Below are positions 33,467-41,730 of a stretch of DNA of 64,000 bases, piece after piece. The first letter of the stretch is position 1. Every line of letters begins with the position of its first letter. The notes under the pieces were generated by a model. That model did no database searches and was not told where the DNA came from. It saw only the letters and a list, made by a program, of their open reading frames with translations. The position numbers and the translations under genes were made by a program. This DNA comes from Pontibacter deserti (GTDB lineage: Bacteria; Bacteroidota; Bacteroidia; Cytophagales; Hymenobacteraceae). The DNA lies in assembly GCF_023630255.1 (NCBI RefSeq), contig NZ_JALPRS010000002.1, positions 372,001-436,000 of the forward strand. The letters run 5' to 3'.

Positions 33467-34186
33467 TTAATTTTTAACGCTTGCGTTCTTCAAAGCTTTC
33501 TTCAGAGCGCGGTCAAAAACAAAGTATAAACCACCTATCGAAATGATTATCAGGCCTATCATGAGCAACTGACCGGTACGGCCACTGTCGGGGTTTTGTA
33601 ATAAAGAAATGATATCGCGGGCTTGGGTGCCTATCCAATAAAAGAAAAGCGTGCGAGGAAGCATCCCAACTATACTTGCCACAAAAAAACGGGTGCGGCT
33701 CACCTGCAACAACGACAGTACAAAATTCATCAGAGCAAAAGGCAGCACCGGCGAAATACGTGTCAGGAAGATGAGGCTCCAGCTTTGGTTGCGCAGCTCC
33801 TGCATCAGGTTACGGGCTTTCTCAAAACGGTTCAGAAAGCTCATCATCTTACCATGGTCTATGAGCCGGGCCAAACTATAACCTACCAACGCCGCGATGC
33901 CATACGCCACTACCACCCCCGGAAATCCCTGCCAGCCAAGGTAAAACCCGCTTACCAGTGCCACAAAAGTAGTAGGAGTAAGGGCCAGAGCCATCGTTAC
34001 CGAAATCACTACAAAGTATAAAAGCAGCTGCCAGAGCGTAAGGTCCCGGAAAATGTCCTGGTACTGGTACAGGTAAACCGCCACCGTAGAGCTTACCGTA
34101 ACAGGCACCACCACCAACAACAGCATCGATACGAACGTAGATGCATTTTCGCGGACAAGGTTTTTCAGCAGTGGTATCAGCTTCAT
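33467..34186 (-). CDS. TVP38/TMEM64-family (VTT domain) membrane protein
   Basis: This 239-residue protein has five or six hydrophobic segments. The VTT core is visible: TPTTFVALVSGFYLGWQGFPGVVVAYGIAALVGYSLAR and FLTRISPVLPFALMNFVLSLLQVSRTRFFVASIVGMLPRTLFFYWIG, where the F-[LI]-R-x-[SI]-P motif is characteristic. DedA/VTT proteins are proposed lipid scramblases; the exact lipid is unknown. It is transcribed toward the tRNA. Confidence 0.9.
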   Translation of the reverse strand: MKLIPLLKNLVRENASTFVSMLLLVVVPVTVSSTVAVYLYQYQDIFRDLTLWQLLLYFVVISVTMALALTPTTFVALVSGFYLGWQGFPGVVVAYGIAALVGYSLARLIDHGKMMSFLNRFEKARNLMQELRNQSWSLIFLTRISPVLPFALMNFVLSLLQVSRTRFFVASIVGMLPRTLFFYWIGTQARDIISLLQNPDSGRTGQLLMIGLIIISIGGLYFVFDRALKKALKNASVKN

Positions 34187-34357
34187 CAGCTTACGGGGTT
34201 TGGTAATATTAGCATTAGACGAATGACAAAGGAGAAAAGATTTTAGCTAACAACAAAGTATAACCCCACCTAAACAACTATAGCCCGGCACTGCTTTTAT
34301 CAATCCTGCTTATTTTACTAACTTGCACCGTATCGTTTATACTTTAAACTATAACAC

Positions 34358-35497
34358 ATGAAATTCGGAACAAAAGCTATACATGCTGGTGTAGAACCAG
34401 ACCCAACCACAGGCGCCATCATGACGCCCATTTACCAGACATCAACCTACGTGCAGCGCTCGCCCGGCGACCACAAAGGCTACGAGTACTCACGTACGCA
34501 TAACCCAACCCGCACGCAACTACAGAACGCATTAGCAGCCTTAGAGAACGGTAAACATGGTTTGTGCTTTGCTTCAGGTATGGCTGCTATTGATGCGGTT
34601 ATAAAACTATTATCTCCCGGCGATGAGGTGATCTCGACGAATGATTTGTACGGTGGCAGCTACCGCATTTTTACGAAGATCTTCCAGAACTATGGCATCA
34701 AGTTCCACTTTACCAACATGGCGGACCTGAGCAAGGTAGAGGCGCTGGTAAATGAGAACACAAAAATGATCTGGGTTGAGACACCAACTAACCCGCTGCT
34801 GAACATTATTGATATTAAAGGCTGTGCTGAAATTGCAAAGAAGCATAACCTGCTACTGGTTGCTGATAACACTTTTGCCACGCCATACCTGCAAACCCCA
34901 CTGGATTTAGGCGCTGACATTGTGATGCACTCGCTTACCAAGTATATGGGCGGCCACTCGGATGTAGTAATGGGCGCGCTTATAGTTAAAAATGATGAGC
35001 TGCATGAACGTCTGGCGTTTATACAGAATGCCTGTGGCGGCACACCGGGCCCGCAGGACTGCTTCCTGCTGCTACGCGGCTTAAAAACGCTGCACCTGCG
35101 CATGGAGCGCCATTGCCAGAACGGCCGTAAAATTGCCGAATACCTGAAGAATCACCCGAAAGTAGAGAAAGTTTTCTGGCCTGGCTTTGAAGACCATAAC
35201 AACCACAACGTAGCTAAAGAGCAGATGAATGACTTTGGTGGTATGATCTCGTTTGTGCTGAAAGGCGATAAGGTAGAAGATGCTACCCGCGTACTGGAGC
35301 GTTTTAAATTCTTTGCTTTGGCAGAATCGCTGGGCGGTGTGGAATCGCTTTGCGGCCACCCGGCTACGATGACCCACGCCAGTATACCAAGAGAAGAGCG
35401 CATGAAAGCCGGCCTTAGCGACTCACTGATCAGACTAAGCGTTGGCGTAGAAGATGCTGAAGACCTGATTGCGGACCTGGAGCAGGCGATAGGATAA
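34358..35497 (+). CDS. Cystathionine gamma-synthase/lyase-type PLP enzyme
   Basis: This 379-residue protein is a Cys/Met-metabolism PLP enzyme. It has YEYSRTHNPTRTQLQNALAALE (cofactor phosphate contacts from the neighbouring subunit), ASGMAAIDA, VVETPTNP-like WVETPTNPLL, DNTFATPYLQTPLDLGAD and the Schiff-base Lys in HSLTKYMGGHSDV (about 197). Ser/Cys side-chain choice between cystathionine gamma-synthase, gamma-lyase and O-acetylhomoserine enzymes cannot be fixed from sequence; ESLGGVESLCGHPATMTHAS is typical of the gamma-synthase/lyase branch. It forms a single-gene unit. Confidence 0.9.
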   Translation: MKFGTKAIHAGVEPDPTTGAIMTPIYQTSTYVQRSPGDHKGYEYSRTHNPTRTQLQNALAALENGKHGLCFASGMAAIDAVIKLLSPGDEVISTNDLYGGSYRIFTKIFQNYGIKFHFTNMADLSKVEALVNENTKMIWVETPTNPLLNIIDIKGCAEIAKKHNLLLVADNTFATPYLQTPLDLGADIVMHSLTKYMGGHSDVVMGALIVKNDELHERLAFIQNACGGTPGPQDCFLLLRGLKTLHLRMERHCQNGRKIAEYLKNHPKVEKVFWPGFEDHNNHNVAKEQMNDFGGMISFVLKGDKVEDATRVLERFKFFALAESLGGVESLCGHPATMTHASIPREERMKAGLSDSLIRLSVGVEDAEDLIADLEQAIG

Positions 35498-35500
35498 GTT

Positions 35501-35535
35501 TAGGCGTTAGATATTAGATTTTAGACGCTAGACTT
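35501..35535 (+). repeat. Heptad-phased tract, left partner of 36524-36565
   Basis: Five exact consecutive 7-mers begin with TAG (for example TAGATAT, TAGATTT, TAGACGC) and start 3 bp after the PLP-enzyme stop codon. Confidence 0.8.
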
Positions 35536-35550
35536 ATTTATAGTTACAAG

Positions 35551-35581
35551 AGCCGTCAGCTTTATAGTTGACGGCTTTTTT
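35551..35581 (+). terminator. Intrinsic terminator after the PLP enzyme
   Basis: An 8-bp perfect stem (AGCCGTCA 35551-35558 with TGACGGCT 35569-35576) is followed by a T-run. Confidence 0.88.
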
Positions 35582-35628
35582 ATTTGTCTGAATCAGGATT
35601 TTCAGGTTTAGTGGATGAACAGGATTTT

Positions 35629-35824
35629 AGACCTGGCAGTGTGCGCAGCTCCTGCTAGTGTCTGACTTATTGTTTTATAGTTACCGCTTCCAACCACCCC
35701 CAACCCCTCCTTGTCTAAGGCGGGGAGTTTTTGGAGCTTTACTACAATTGCGGTTGTAGTTTTTATAGCTGTTGTTCAGCGTTCCAGTCGGACGCTAGCA
35801 GGAGCTGCGCACACTGCCAGGTCT
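35629..35824. mobile_element. MITE-like element with 38-bp terminal inverted repeats
   Basis: The ends 35629-35666 and 35787-35824 are inverted repeats of 38 bp with two mismatches, containing GCGCAGCTCCTGCTAG. The 120-bp interior has no ORF. It holds, in reverse, the CCTTAGACAAGGAGGGG module of the composite repeat (compare 53534-53600), plus a small ACTACAA/TTGTAGT hairpin. I see no certain target-site duplication. A non-autonomous transposable element is the best reading. Confidence 0.7.
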
Positions 35825-35861
35825 AACTGGAACTATAACTCTAAATTCCTTATCTTTCATT

Positions 35862-35897
35862 AACTCTTAAACTCACAAACTCCTAAACTCATAAACT
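35862..35897 (+). repeat. Octad-phased tract before the membrane-protein gene
   Basis: AAACTC recurs every 8 bp (TTAAACTC, ACAAACTC, CTAAACTC, ATAAACT) and runs into the ATG at 35898. Confidence 0.7.
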
Positions 35898-36401
35898 ATG
35901 GAAGTCCTTTTCAGGGAGCGGCAACGGTTCAGGCAGGTATGGCTGTGGGTAGTTATACTTGGAGTAGCTGGTATGTTCTGGGCAGGATTTATATACCAGG
36001 TTATACTTGGAGGAGAGTTTGGAAACAGGCCAGCATCAGATATACAACTGGCTATATTGGCAGGCTTAATAGGAGTGGGGTTGCCGTTCTTCTTTTACAG
36101 AATGTCGCTGACGACGGAGGTGGTACCGGGAGAACTGCGGATACATTTCTGGCCATTCCATTTAAAACCGGTAACTATAAAACTGCACGAGCTCCGGGAT
36201 TATAAAAAAGTTACTTATAACCCGATCATGGAGTATGGTGGCTGGGGAATCCGGTGGACATTTAACGGAAAGGCCTACAATGTGTATGGCAACAAAGGGG
36301 TGAAGCTATACTTCTACAACAAAAAGCCATTGCTTATTGGCTCACAGCAGGCCGATGAATTATTTGATGCCATAACTATAGCTAAACATCAGAAAGCTTG
36401 A
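35898..36401 (+). CDS. Membrane protein with PH-like C-terminal domain, unknown function
   Basis: This 167-residue protein has two membrane helices (about 14-36 and 48-68) followed by a soluble beta-rich domain (EVVPGELRIHFWPFHLKPVTIKLHELRDYKKVTYNPIMEYGGWGIRW) resembling bacterial PH domains and the DUF6141-like proteins. Such proteins have no proven function. The gene lies between the MITE-like element and the right heptad tract, and between the two members of an inverted tract pair. Confidence 0.75.
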   Translation: MEVLFRERQRFRQVWLWVVILGVAGMFWAGFIYQVILGGEFGNRPASDIQLAILAGLIGVGLPFFFYRMSLTTEVVPGELRIHFWPFHLKPVTIKLHELRDYKKVTYNPIMEYGGWGIRWTFNGKAYNVYGNKGVKLYFYNKKPLLIGSQQADELFDAITIAKHQKA

Positions 36402-36484
36402 TTGTTGATGCACGGATGTTAATTGTCTGAACTATAAGTATAGATAGCTATGTAATCCTAAAAATTCCTTTAATCACTGGCCCA

Positions 36485-36523
36485 TAAAAAAGGCTGCCAA
36501 CTATAAAGCTGGCAGCTTCTTTA
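36485..36523 (-). terminator. Terminator of the OmpA lipoprotein gene
   Basis: A 7-bp GC-rich stem (GCTGCCA 36493-36499 with TGGCAGC 36510-36516); on the minus strand it reads into a U-run from A6 at 36485-36490. Confidence 0.85.
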
Positions 36524-36565
36524 TTATCTGTAGACTAATATCTGACTACTAATATCTAATGTCTA
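36524..36565 (-). repeat. Heptad-phased tract, inverted partner of 35501-35535
   Basis: Six 7-mers (for example ATATCTA, ATGTCTA) are the reverse complement of the TAGATAT-type words at 35501-35535. The tract ends in the OmpA gene stop codon. Confidence 0.8.
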
Positions 36566-37285
36566 CTTTTTAGCCTGTGCATCAATACCCAGCACCTTAT
36601 AAACTTCAGTCAGGTCAGGAGTTAAGATGATCTCAGTACGACGGTTCTTTGCTTTAGCAGTAGCAGTACGTCCTGTATCAGCTGGCTGGTAGTAAGCACG
36701 GCCGGCAGGAGTTACTCTGTCAGGAGACAAGCCTTTCTGCGTTAACAGACGCGTAATCTCAGTTGCACGCAGCACGCTTAGATCCCAGTTGTCAGCTATT
36801 TTTTTAGTGCCTGGCAGAACTTCAACATCATCTGTGTGGCCTTCTACCATTACACCAACTTCATTATTCTTCTTCAGAACAGATACCAGTTGGTCAAGTG
36901 CTTTCTGGCCACCAGCGTTTACTTTAGTACTACCGGTTGCAAAAAGCAGTTTATCAGACATAGAAACGTATACTTTACCGTCTCTTACATCAACGCTCAG
37001 GTCGCCCTGGTTAAAGCCCTGAAGCGCAGTGTTTACTTCATTTTTCAGGTTATCTAATGTCTTCTGCTGCTCGTTCATAGAACGCTCCATATCAGCAAGC
37101 TTTTGCTCACGCTCTTTCAGGCTGGCAGTAAGTTCATCTACTTTTTGTTTAGAGGCAGCCTGTTCAGCTTGTAATGCTTCATTGCTTGCTTTCAGGTCTT
37201 CGTACTTCTTGGAAGATACACAAGATGCCAGCATAGTAGTGCAAACCAATACTGAGAAGGATGCTTTTACAAAGTTAAATTTCAT
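36563..37285 (-). CDS. OmpA-family peptidoglycan-binding lipoprotein with coiled coil
   Basis: This 240-residue protein has a lipobox MLASC (Cys22), a heptad coiled coil (about 28-90, KYEDLKASNEALQAEQAASKQKVDELTASL) and an OmpA C-terminal domain (about 105-225) with VMVEGHTDD, NWDLSVLRATEITRLL and KAKNRRTEIIL, the peptidoglycan-binding motifs. It links the outer membrane to the cell wall. The layout resembles the periplasmic coiled-coil OmpA lipoproteins common in Bacteroidota. Confidence 0.93.
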   Translation of the reverse strand: MKFNFVKASFSVLVCTTMLASCVSSKKYEDLKASNEALQAEQAASKQKVDELTASLKEREQKLADMERSMNEQQKTLDNLKNEVNTALQGFNQGDLSVDVRDGKVYVSMSDKLLFATGSTKVNAGGQKALDQLVSVLKKNNEVGVMVEGHTDDVEVLPGTKKIADNWDLSVLRATEITRLLTQKGLSPDRVTPAGRAYYQPADTGRTATAKAKNRRTEIILTPDLTEVYKVLGIDAQAKK

Positions 37286-37481
37286 GGGTTTTACTTTAAT
37301 TATGGTTTATAGATCGTAAAAAAATAAAACTGTATACCTGCAAAGATGTAAAAAACAGGTTCTAAACCAAAGGTAAATTAACTAAACACCTGATTTTAAA
37401 TATAAATCTGGTGTAATATTGTGACAATTGGATATTAAATGTAATTGTTTGGTAGTTAAGTATAAGCCAAACTATCATGAA

Positions 37482-37529
37482 TAAAAGCAGCGGGGCTATA
37501 CTTGTGTAAGTATAGCCCCGCTGCTTTTA
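37482..37529 (-). terminator. Long perfect terminator hairpin
   Basis: A 22-bp perfect inverted repeat (37482-37503 with 37508-37529) with a GTGT loop. The upper stem contains GCAGCGGGGC next to TATACTT, so the over-represented heptamer is part of the structure. Confidence 0.93.
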
Positions 37530-37544
37530 AAGTATAAGTTAAAG

Positions 37545-37922
37545 CTAAGCTTCAGGAGTCTGTATCCAGTCAAGGGCCTGCTGGCGTTGCTCTAGCGTAA
37601 AGTGCTTTACTTTGGCAGTAGTAAACGGCGATGCTGCAATAGTTAGCCAATCCAGCCACTTTTGTTCGCCTACCAAGGCGGCTTTATGAAAGTCTGCCGC
37701 ATGTCTGAAATCGAATTTCAAATCCTCCCACAGCGCCTGTAAAGTAAAATCTTCCACTTCCTGCATTTCGGCGTACACATTTATTTTGCCGTACTGTTTT
37801 ATCTTTTCTTCAAGAATTGGCAGCATTACATCGTAATCGTTTTTATCTACATGGCCAGATATCCGGAAAGCCACCAGATCACCTTTAGATTCTTCTAAGA
37901 GTTGTAGCATGGAAGTTGACAT
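37545..37922 (-). CDS. SpoIIAA-like (STAS) protein
   Basis: This 125-residue soluble protein (LQLLEESKGDLVAFRISGHVDKNDYDVMLPILEEKIKQYGKINVYAEMQEVEDFTLQALWEDLKFDFRHAADFHKAALVGEQKW) matches the SpoIIAA-like fold (PF11964 type), in which single-domain STAS proteins may bind lipids or partner proteins. The ATG at 37922 was chosen over one 21 bp upstream because it begins the domain cleanly. Confidence 0.85.
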   Translation of the reverse strand: MSTSMLQLLEESKGDLVAFRISGHVDKNDYDVMLPILEEKIKQYGKINVYAEMQEVEDFTLQALWEDLKFDFRHAADFHKAALVGEQKWLDWLTIAASPFTTAKVKHFTLEQRQQALDWIQTPEA

Positions 37923-38002
37923 TATATAAAGCAGTTTACGCAACCAACAGGTACACGTTAGTAAATATTAATCTAATCTTATATGAGATTAACGCGATGT
38001 TT

Positions 38003-38404
38003 TTACTTTAATTGTTCGAGCGCCTGATACAGTACCTCAGCGGTTGGTTCTTCGCGGCCGTCCGGGTAGCGGATTTTATAAGCCTCACCACTTGATGATG
38101 ACTTGCTGGCCAGATGTGTAATAAAGTCTTCGGCTGATTTAATTTTGCTGGCATGCTTCTCCCATTTTGCTTTCAGGTGGTCGGCTGCTTCCTGGCAGGA
38201 GTGTTCACTCCCGTTCCTGATAAATGTGGCTCCCTTCATGGTACGGATACACTGGATCAGGTAAGTTATCTTTTCGGATTCGGAATAGGTTTTGGTAGTA
38301 GCAGCAACAGTATTTTTAGATAGGCTGTCCTGTTGTGCCAAGACGGGTTGTACTGCTACAAGGCAAAGTATAAATAATGCAATTAGTGTTAATGTTTTCA
38401 TCAT
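38003..38404 (-). CDS. Exported DUF5329-like protein
   Basis: This 133-residue protein has a signal peptide (cleavage after VLAQ, residue 24) and a C-terminal domain SEKITYLIQCIRTMKGATFIRNGSEHSCQEAADHLKAKWEKHASKIKSAEDFITHLASKSSSSGEAYKIRYPDGRE that fits DUF5329. The function of this periplasmic family is unknown. Confidence 0.85.
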   Translation of the reverse strand: MMKTLTLIALFILCLVAVQPVLAQQDSLSKNTVAATTKTYSESEKITYLIQCIRTMKGATFIRNGSEHSCQEAADHLKAKWEKHASKIKSAEDFITHLASKSSSSGEAYKIRYPDGREEPTAEVLYQALEQLK

Positions 38405-38564
38405 ATTTTGTAGTTTGTTTTACAGCTTTGGTCTGTGATGCTTAAGATTTTATTAGCAATTTTAAAGCACTATAGTATAGGTGTAAGCGTTATGTTGGCT
38501 ATACTTTATGCTATGTGCTTACAGGGGTGTATACGCAAACCCTGCCACAGATAAGTACTGATAC

Positions 38565-40487
38565 ATGAGAAATTTTATACTTGCCTTTTTTTTATTGTTG
38601 CTGAGTGTACCGGTGTTTGCACAGAAGAACATCGAAACCAGGCTGGGCTATAGTTACACCGATAAATTTGAGTTCTCGGATGAGTGGCAATATCTCTCTA
38701 CTGACATTTATTTGTTTAACGGCAGCAAGTTTACGCGTGTGCTAAATGAGCTGGAAAGTGGCGTAAAAAAACCGAAGAAGCGTTACCGCAATAAACTGGA
38801 GTACCTTTTTATAACGGCGCAGCTGAAGAACATGAAGCTCTTCGGTAACGACGAGATCGTATACCCGCTTTATAATTTTTATGTAGACCAGGAAAAAGAC
38901 AACTATAAAACGCAGGTAAGCGACAACCTAGAAGTAGTGCGCATCATCGATAAAATGCCGTTGTCTTCTACCCAGCATAACATTGACGCCACCATAAATG
39001 CCAAAGCCATAACCAACGATGAGGGCGACCAGGTATTTAATTTAGTGGCTAATCAACTGGTTAACTTATCTAAGATTACAACGCCAACGGGGGCAGTGCT
39101 TTCACTGGTAGGGGAGTTTGGTAATTTGCTCAGCACACGCACGCGTAAACGTGAATACCGCTTCAGTTCAACTATAAGATTGTACGAAGGCCAGGATTTT
39201 GACACGCGCCTGCACTCCGTTAAAGTATATGTGTTTGTGCCCGGCGAAATTAAAACGGTAACTATAAAGTCTGCCCGGTTAGCAGATTACCTGGCAAAAA
39301 ACCCGAACAAGCTGGAGCGTCGTATGCTGGAGGAGATGACCAACTATAAGGACTATCCTTATATGGTAGTGGCCAACTATAAGTCGTTGTACAAAATGGA
39401 TGTGCTGACCGGCGACGAAGTAACTCTGGACCTGATAGAGAAGCGCAAGCAAAAAATACAGACAGCCTACGAGCAGCAACTTGTAAACGACGAGACCTAC
39501 CGCCAGGAAAAACTGTTTGTAGAATTTTTAAGAGTGTTTGCCGAAATGAAGCAGCACCTGAACATTTACAGGTTAAACTATCGCAACAACAGCCCCGAAA
39601 TTAATGCCAAAAACCTGTTTGCCATTATACAGGAGTATAAGCGCCTGAAAACTACACTGGATTCCCGTGAGCAGGAATTTAAAACAAACAGTACTTATAA
39701 GAACATCTTTAAGCAGGAATACCTGTCTATACTTACCAACGCAGATCTTTATTTAGAAGCAGACCATAACCTGAAGAGCGGAAAACTGCTGGTAAACACA
39801 TTGCGCGATCTTGAGAATGATCCTACAAACTATAATACTCCTGAAAAACGCGAAACTGCTTTAGCTAAACTTTATGCCGTAGAACTGCCGCGCCCGGACC
39901 TGCTATCAGCGTCAGTAGAAGGGGAAGCTATAGTTCGGCTGAAGGCAAAACTGGAAGAGCAGCAGTATACTGCAGTATTTGAAAAAGAAATTAAGAAGCT
40001 GAACGACACACCGGCTTCAGATGAAACACTGGCAGTACGCAATGGCCTGCAGGATAAAGCAAATGCCAGCAACTGCCTCAGCTGCCGCGATAAAGTACGT
40101 GATGCCGTAACAGCCTACAATAAACGCTACGAAAGCTATAAGTTACGCGAAGCCGTGCATGCCATGACAATGTTGCGCAACGATGCCGAACAACAAGTAT
40201 TTACCTATTTGCGCTGGCAACTGTGCTTCGAGAATAACCTGCAAGCCACGGCGGTTGCTACTTCTGAAAATGGTATGGATAGTTATTATGCCCGTATAGC
40301 TGAGAAAAGCGATGCCTTTGCTGCTTCAATAAAAGCACTGGATGCTCATACCAAACAGGAACCCGAAATGGTGCAGCTGCAAAAAGTACAGGATTATACC
40401 AAACAGCTACAGCGCCTTATGGAGGAAGCGAAGCTGAATTATACCACCCTCTGCAGCATTGATGCGAAACTTTGCGAATGCCAGTAA
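38565..40487 (+). CDS. Large exported protein of unknown function
   Basis: This 640-residue protein has a signal peptide ending VFAQ (residue 20). Residues 20-240 look beta-rich; from about 260 on, the sequence is dominated by long amphipathic helices (EKRKQKIQTAYEQQLVNDETYRQEKLFVEFLRVFAEMKQ). The C-terminus holds paired Cys (NCLSCRDKV; CSIDAKLCECQ). No sorting domain or lipobox is present. I do not recognise a family. The DUF421 gene follows after 42 bp. Confidence 0.75.
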   Translation: MRNFILAFFLLLLSVPVFAQKNIETRLGYSYTDKFEFSDEWQYLSTDIYLFNGSKFTRVLNELESGVKKPKKRYRNKLEYLFITAQLKNMKLFGNDEIVYPLYNFYVDQEKDNYKTQVSDNLEVVRIIDKMPLSSTQHNIDATINAKAITNDEGDQVFNLVANQLVNLSKITTPTGAVLSLVGEFGNLLSTRTRKREYRFSSTIRLYEGQDFDTRLHSVKVYVFVPGEIKTVTIKSARLADYLAKNPNKLERRMLEEMTNYKDYPYMVVANYKSLYKMDVLTGDEVTLDLIEKRKQKIQTAYEQQLVNDETYRQEKLFVEFLRVFAEMKQHLNIYRLNYRNNSPEINAKNLFAIIQEYKRLKTTLDSREQEFKTNSTYKNIFKQEYLSILTNADLYLEADHNLKSGKLLVNTLRDLENDPTNYNTPEKRETALAKLYAVELPRPDLLSASVEGEAIVRLKAKLEEQQYTAVFEKEIKKLNDTPASDETLAVRNGLQDKANASNCLSCRDKVRDAVTAYNKRYESYKLREAVHAMTMLRNDAEQQVFTYLRWQLCFENNLQATAVATSENGMDSYYARIAEKSDAFAASIKALDAHTKQEPEMVQLQKVQDYTKQLQRLMEEAKLNYTTLCSIDAKLCECQ

Positions 40488-40529
40488 GAGCATAACTTTA
40501 TACTTGTGCGTTGCGTTTGGCAGTAGCAC

Positions 40530-41051
40530 ATGGAAGAGTATATTAATCATATTTTAGGTATAGAGGCAGAGCCACTAATGCAAACACTCACTTGGTGGCA
40601 GATGTCGGTGAGAGCGATTGTGGTCTTTTTTGCATCGCTGCTGATCATCCGGCTTGGAAATCAGCGGGTATTCGGCAACCACTCAATTTTTGATATCGCA
40701 CTGGGTATTATCTATGGCTCTGTTATGAGCCGGGCCATAACTGGTAATGCGCCCTTCTGGCCTACACTGATAGCCGCCCTGGTTCTGGTATTGCTGCACC
40801 GCGGACTGGCAACCTTAGCTTATCATTCATCAGGCACAATAAGTAACCTCATAAAAGGCCAGCCAATTATGCTGATTAAGGATGGAGAGATGCAGAAGAA
40901 AGCGCTTCAGAAATACAGCATTACCGAAAACGACCTGTTGGAAGCGATGCGGATAAAAGGTGGAGTTACAGATGTGAAATCTGTCGAGACGGCATGTTTA
41001 GAACGTAGTGGAGCGATCAGTATTGTTCCTAAAAATACGCAGAACACATAA
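40530..41051 (+). CDS. DUF421 (YetF/YrbG-like) membrane protein
   Basis: This 173-residue protein has three N-terminal helices (about 24-90) and a soluble C-terminal DUF421 region (GQPIMLIKDGEMQKKALQKYSITENDLLEAMRIKGGVTDVKSVETACLERSGAISIV). DUF421 proteins in Bacillus are linked to spore or envelope stress; their molecular role is not established. Confidence 0.9.
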   Translation: MEEYINHILGIEAEPLMQTLTWWQMSVRAIVVFFASLLIIRLGNQRVFGNHSIFDIALGIIYGSVMSRAITGNAPFWPTLIAALVLVLLHRGLATLAYHSSGTISNLIKGQPIMLIKDGEMQKKALQKYSITENDLLEAMRIKGGVTDVKSVETACLERSGAISIVPKNTQNT

Positions 41052-41089
41052 AAAAAGCCCCTCCTGAATCTTCAGGAGGGGCTTTTTTT
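41050..41089. terminator. Strong bidirectional terminator
   Basis: An 18-bp perfect stem (41050-41067 with 41072-41089) around GCCCCTCCTGA, with A7/T7 ends, between convergent DUF421 and trxA genes. Confidence 0.95.
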
Positions 41090-41107
41090 ATACTTTATAC
41101 ATTTAGT

Positions 41108-41434
41108 TTACGCCATTTGCGCATCCAGCTTCTGAGCCAGTACGTTTTTCGGAACAGCGCCAACCTGCTTGTCTACAACTTCACCGTTCTTGAAAACCAG
41201 AAGCGTAGGAATACTGCGGATACCGAATTTAGCAGAAGTCTGTGGGTTTGCATCTACGTCTACTTTACCGATAACAGCTTTACCTTCGTAATCGCCGGCC
41301 AGTTCTTCTACGATCGGGCCTACCATGCGGCACGGTCCGCACCACTCTGCCCAAAAGTCTACCAGCACCGGCTTATCTGAATTGATTATCTCATTAAAGT
41401 TCGCGTCTGTGATTTCTATTGCTTTGTTAGCCAT
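41108..41434 (-). CDS. trxA: Thioredoxin
   Basis: This 108-residue thioredoxin has the WAEWCGPCRM active site (Cys about 33 and 36), the cis-Pro in RSIPTLLVFKNGE and normal length. A longer frame upstream adds hydrophobic residues not found in cytoplasmic thioredoxins, so the ATG at 41432-41434 was chosen. It is cytoplasmic and reduces disulfides. Confidence 0.97.
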   Translation of the reverse strand: MANKAIEITDANFNEIINSDKPVLVDFWAEWCGPCRMVGPIVEELAGDYEGKAVIGKVDVDANPQTSAKFGIRSIPTLLVFKNGEVVDKQVGAVPKNVLAQKLDAQMA

Positions 41435-41730
41435 AACTTTAGCGTTTTTGTTGGTTAAATTCTGTGTTATAAATATAGTAACAATTATAGCTTCGGCAAA
41501 TATCAACCCAAACTATACCTGCCTGACAAGGTGTCGCGTTTTCTACTTTTCAGCTTATACCTACGGCTATAGAGCCTAAAAGTATAAATTGTAAGCCATA
41601 ACAGGCGAGTAGTGAAATTGTTTTGACCTTGAAACAAAAAGAAGCACGCCACCGCAGTAGCATACTTCTTTTATACTTTTAGAGGAGAAGATTTTCTTCA
41701 AATCTCCTCATCTTCAAATTTTCAAATATA

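Noticed and set aside
41435..41506. Longer start for thioredoxin
   Set aside because: It adds a hydrophobic stretch not seen in cytoplasmic thioredoxins.
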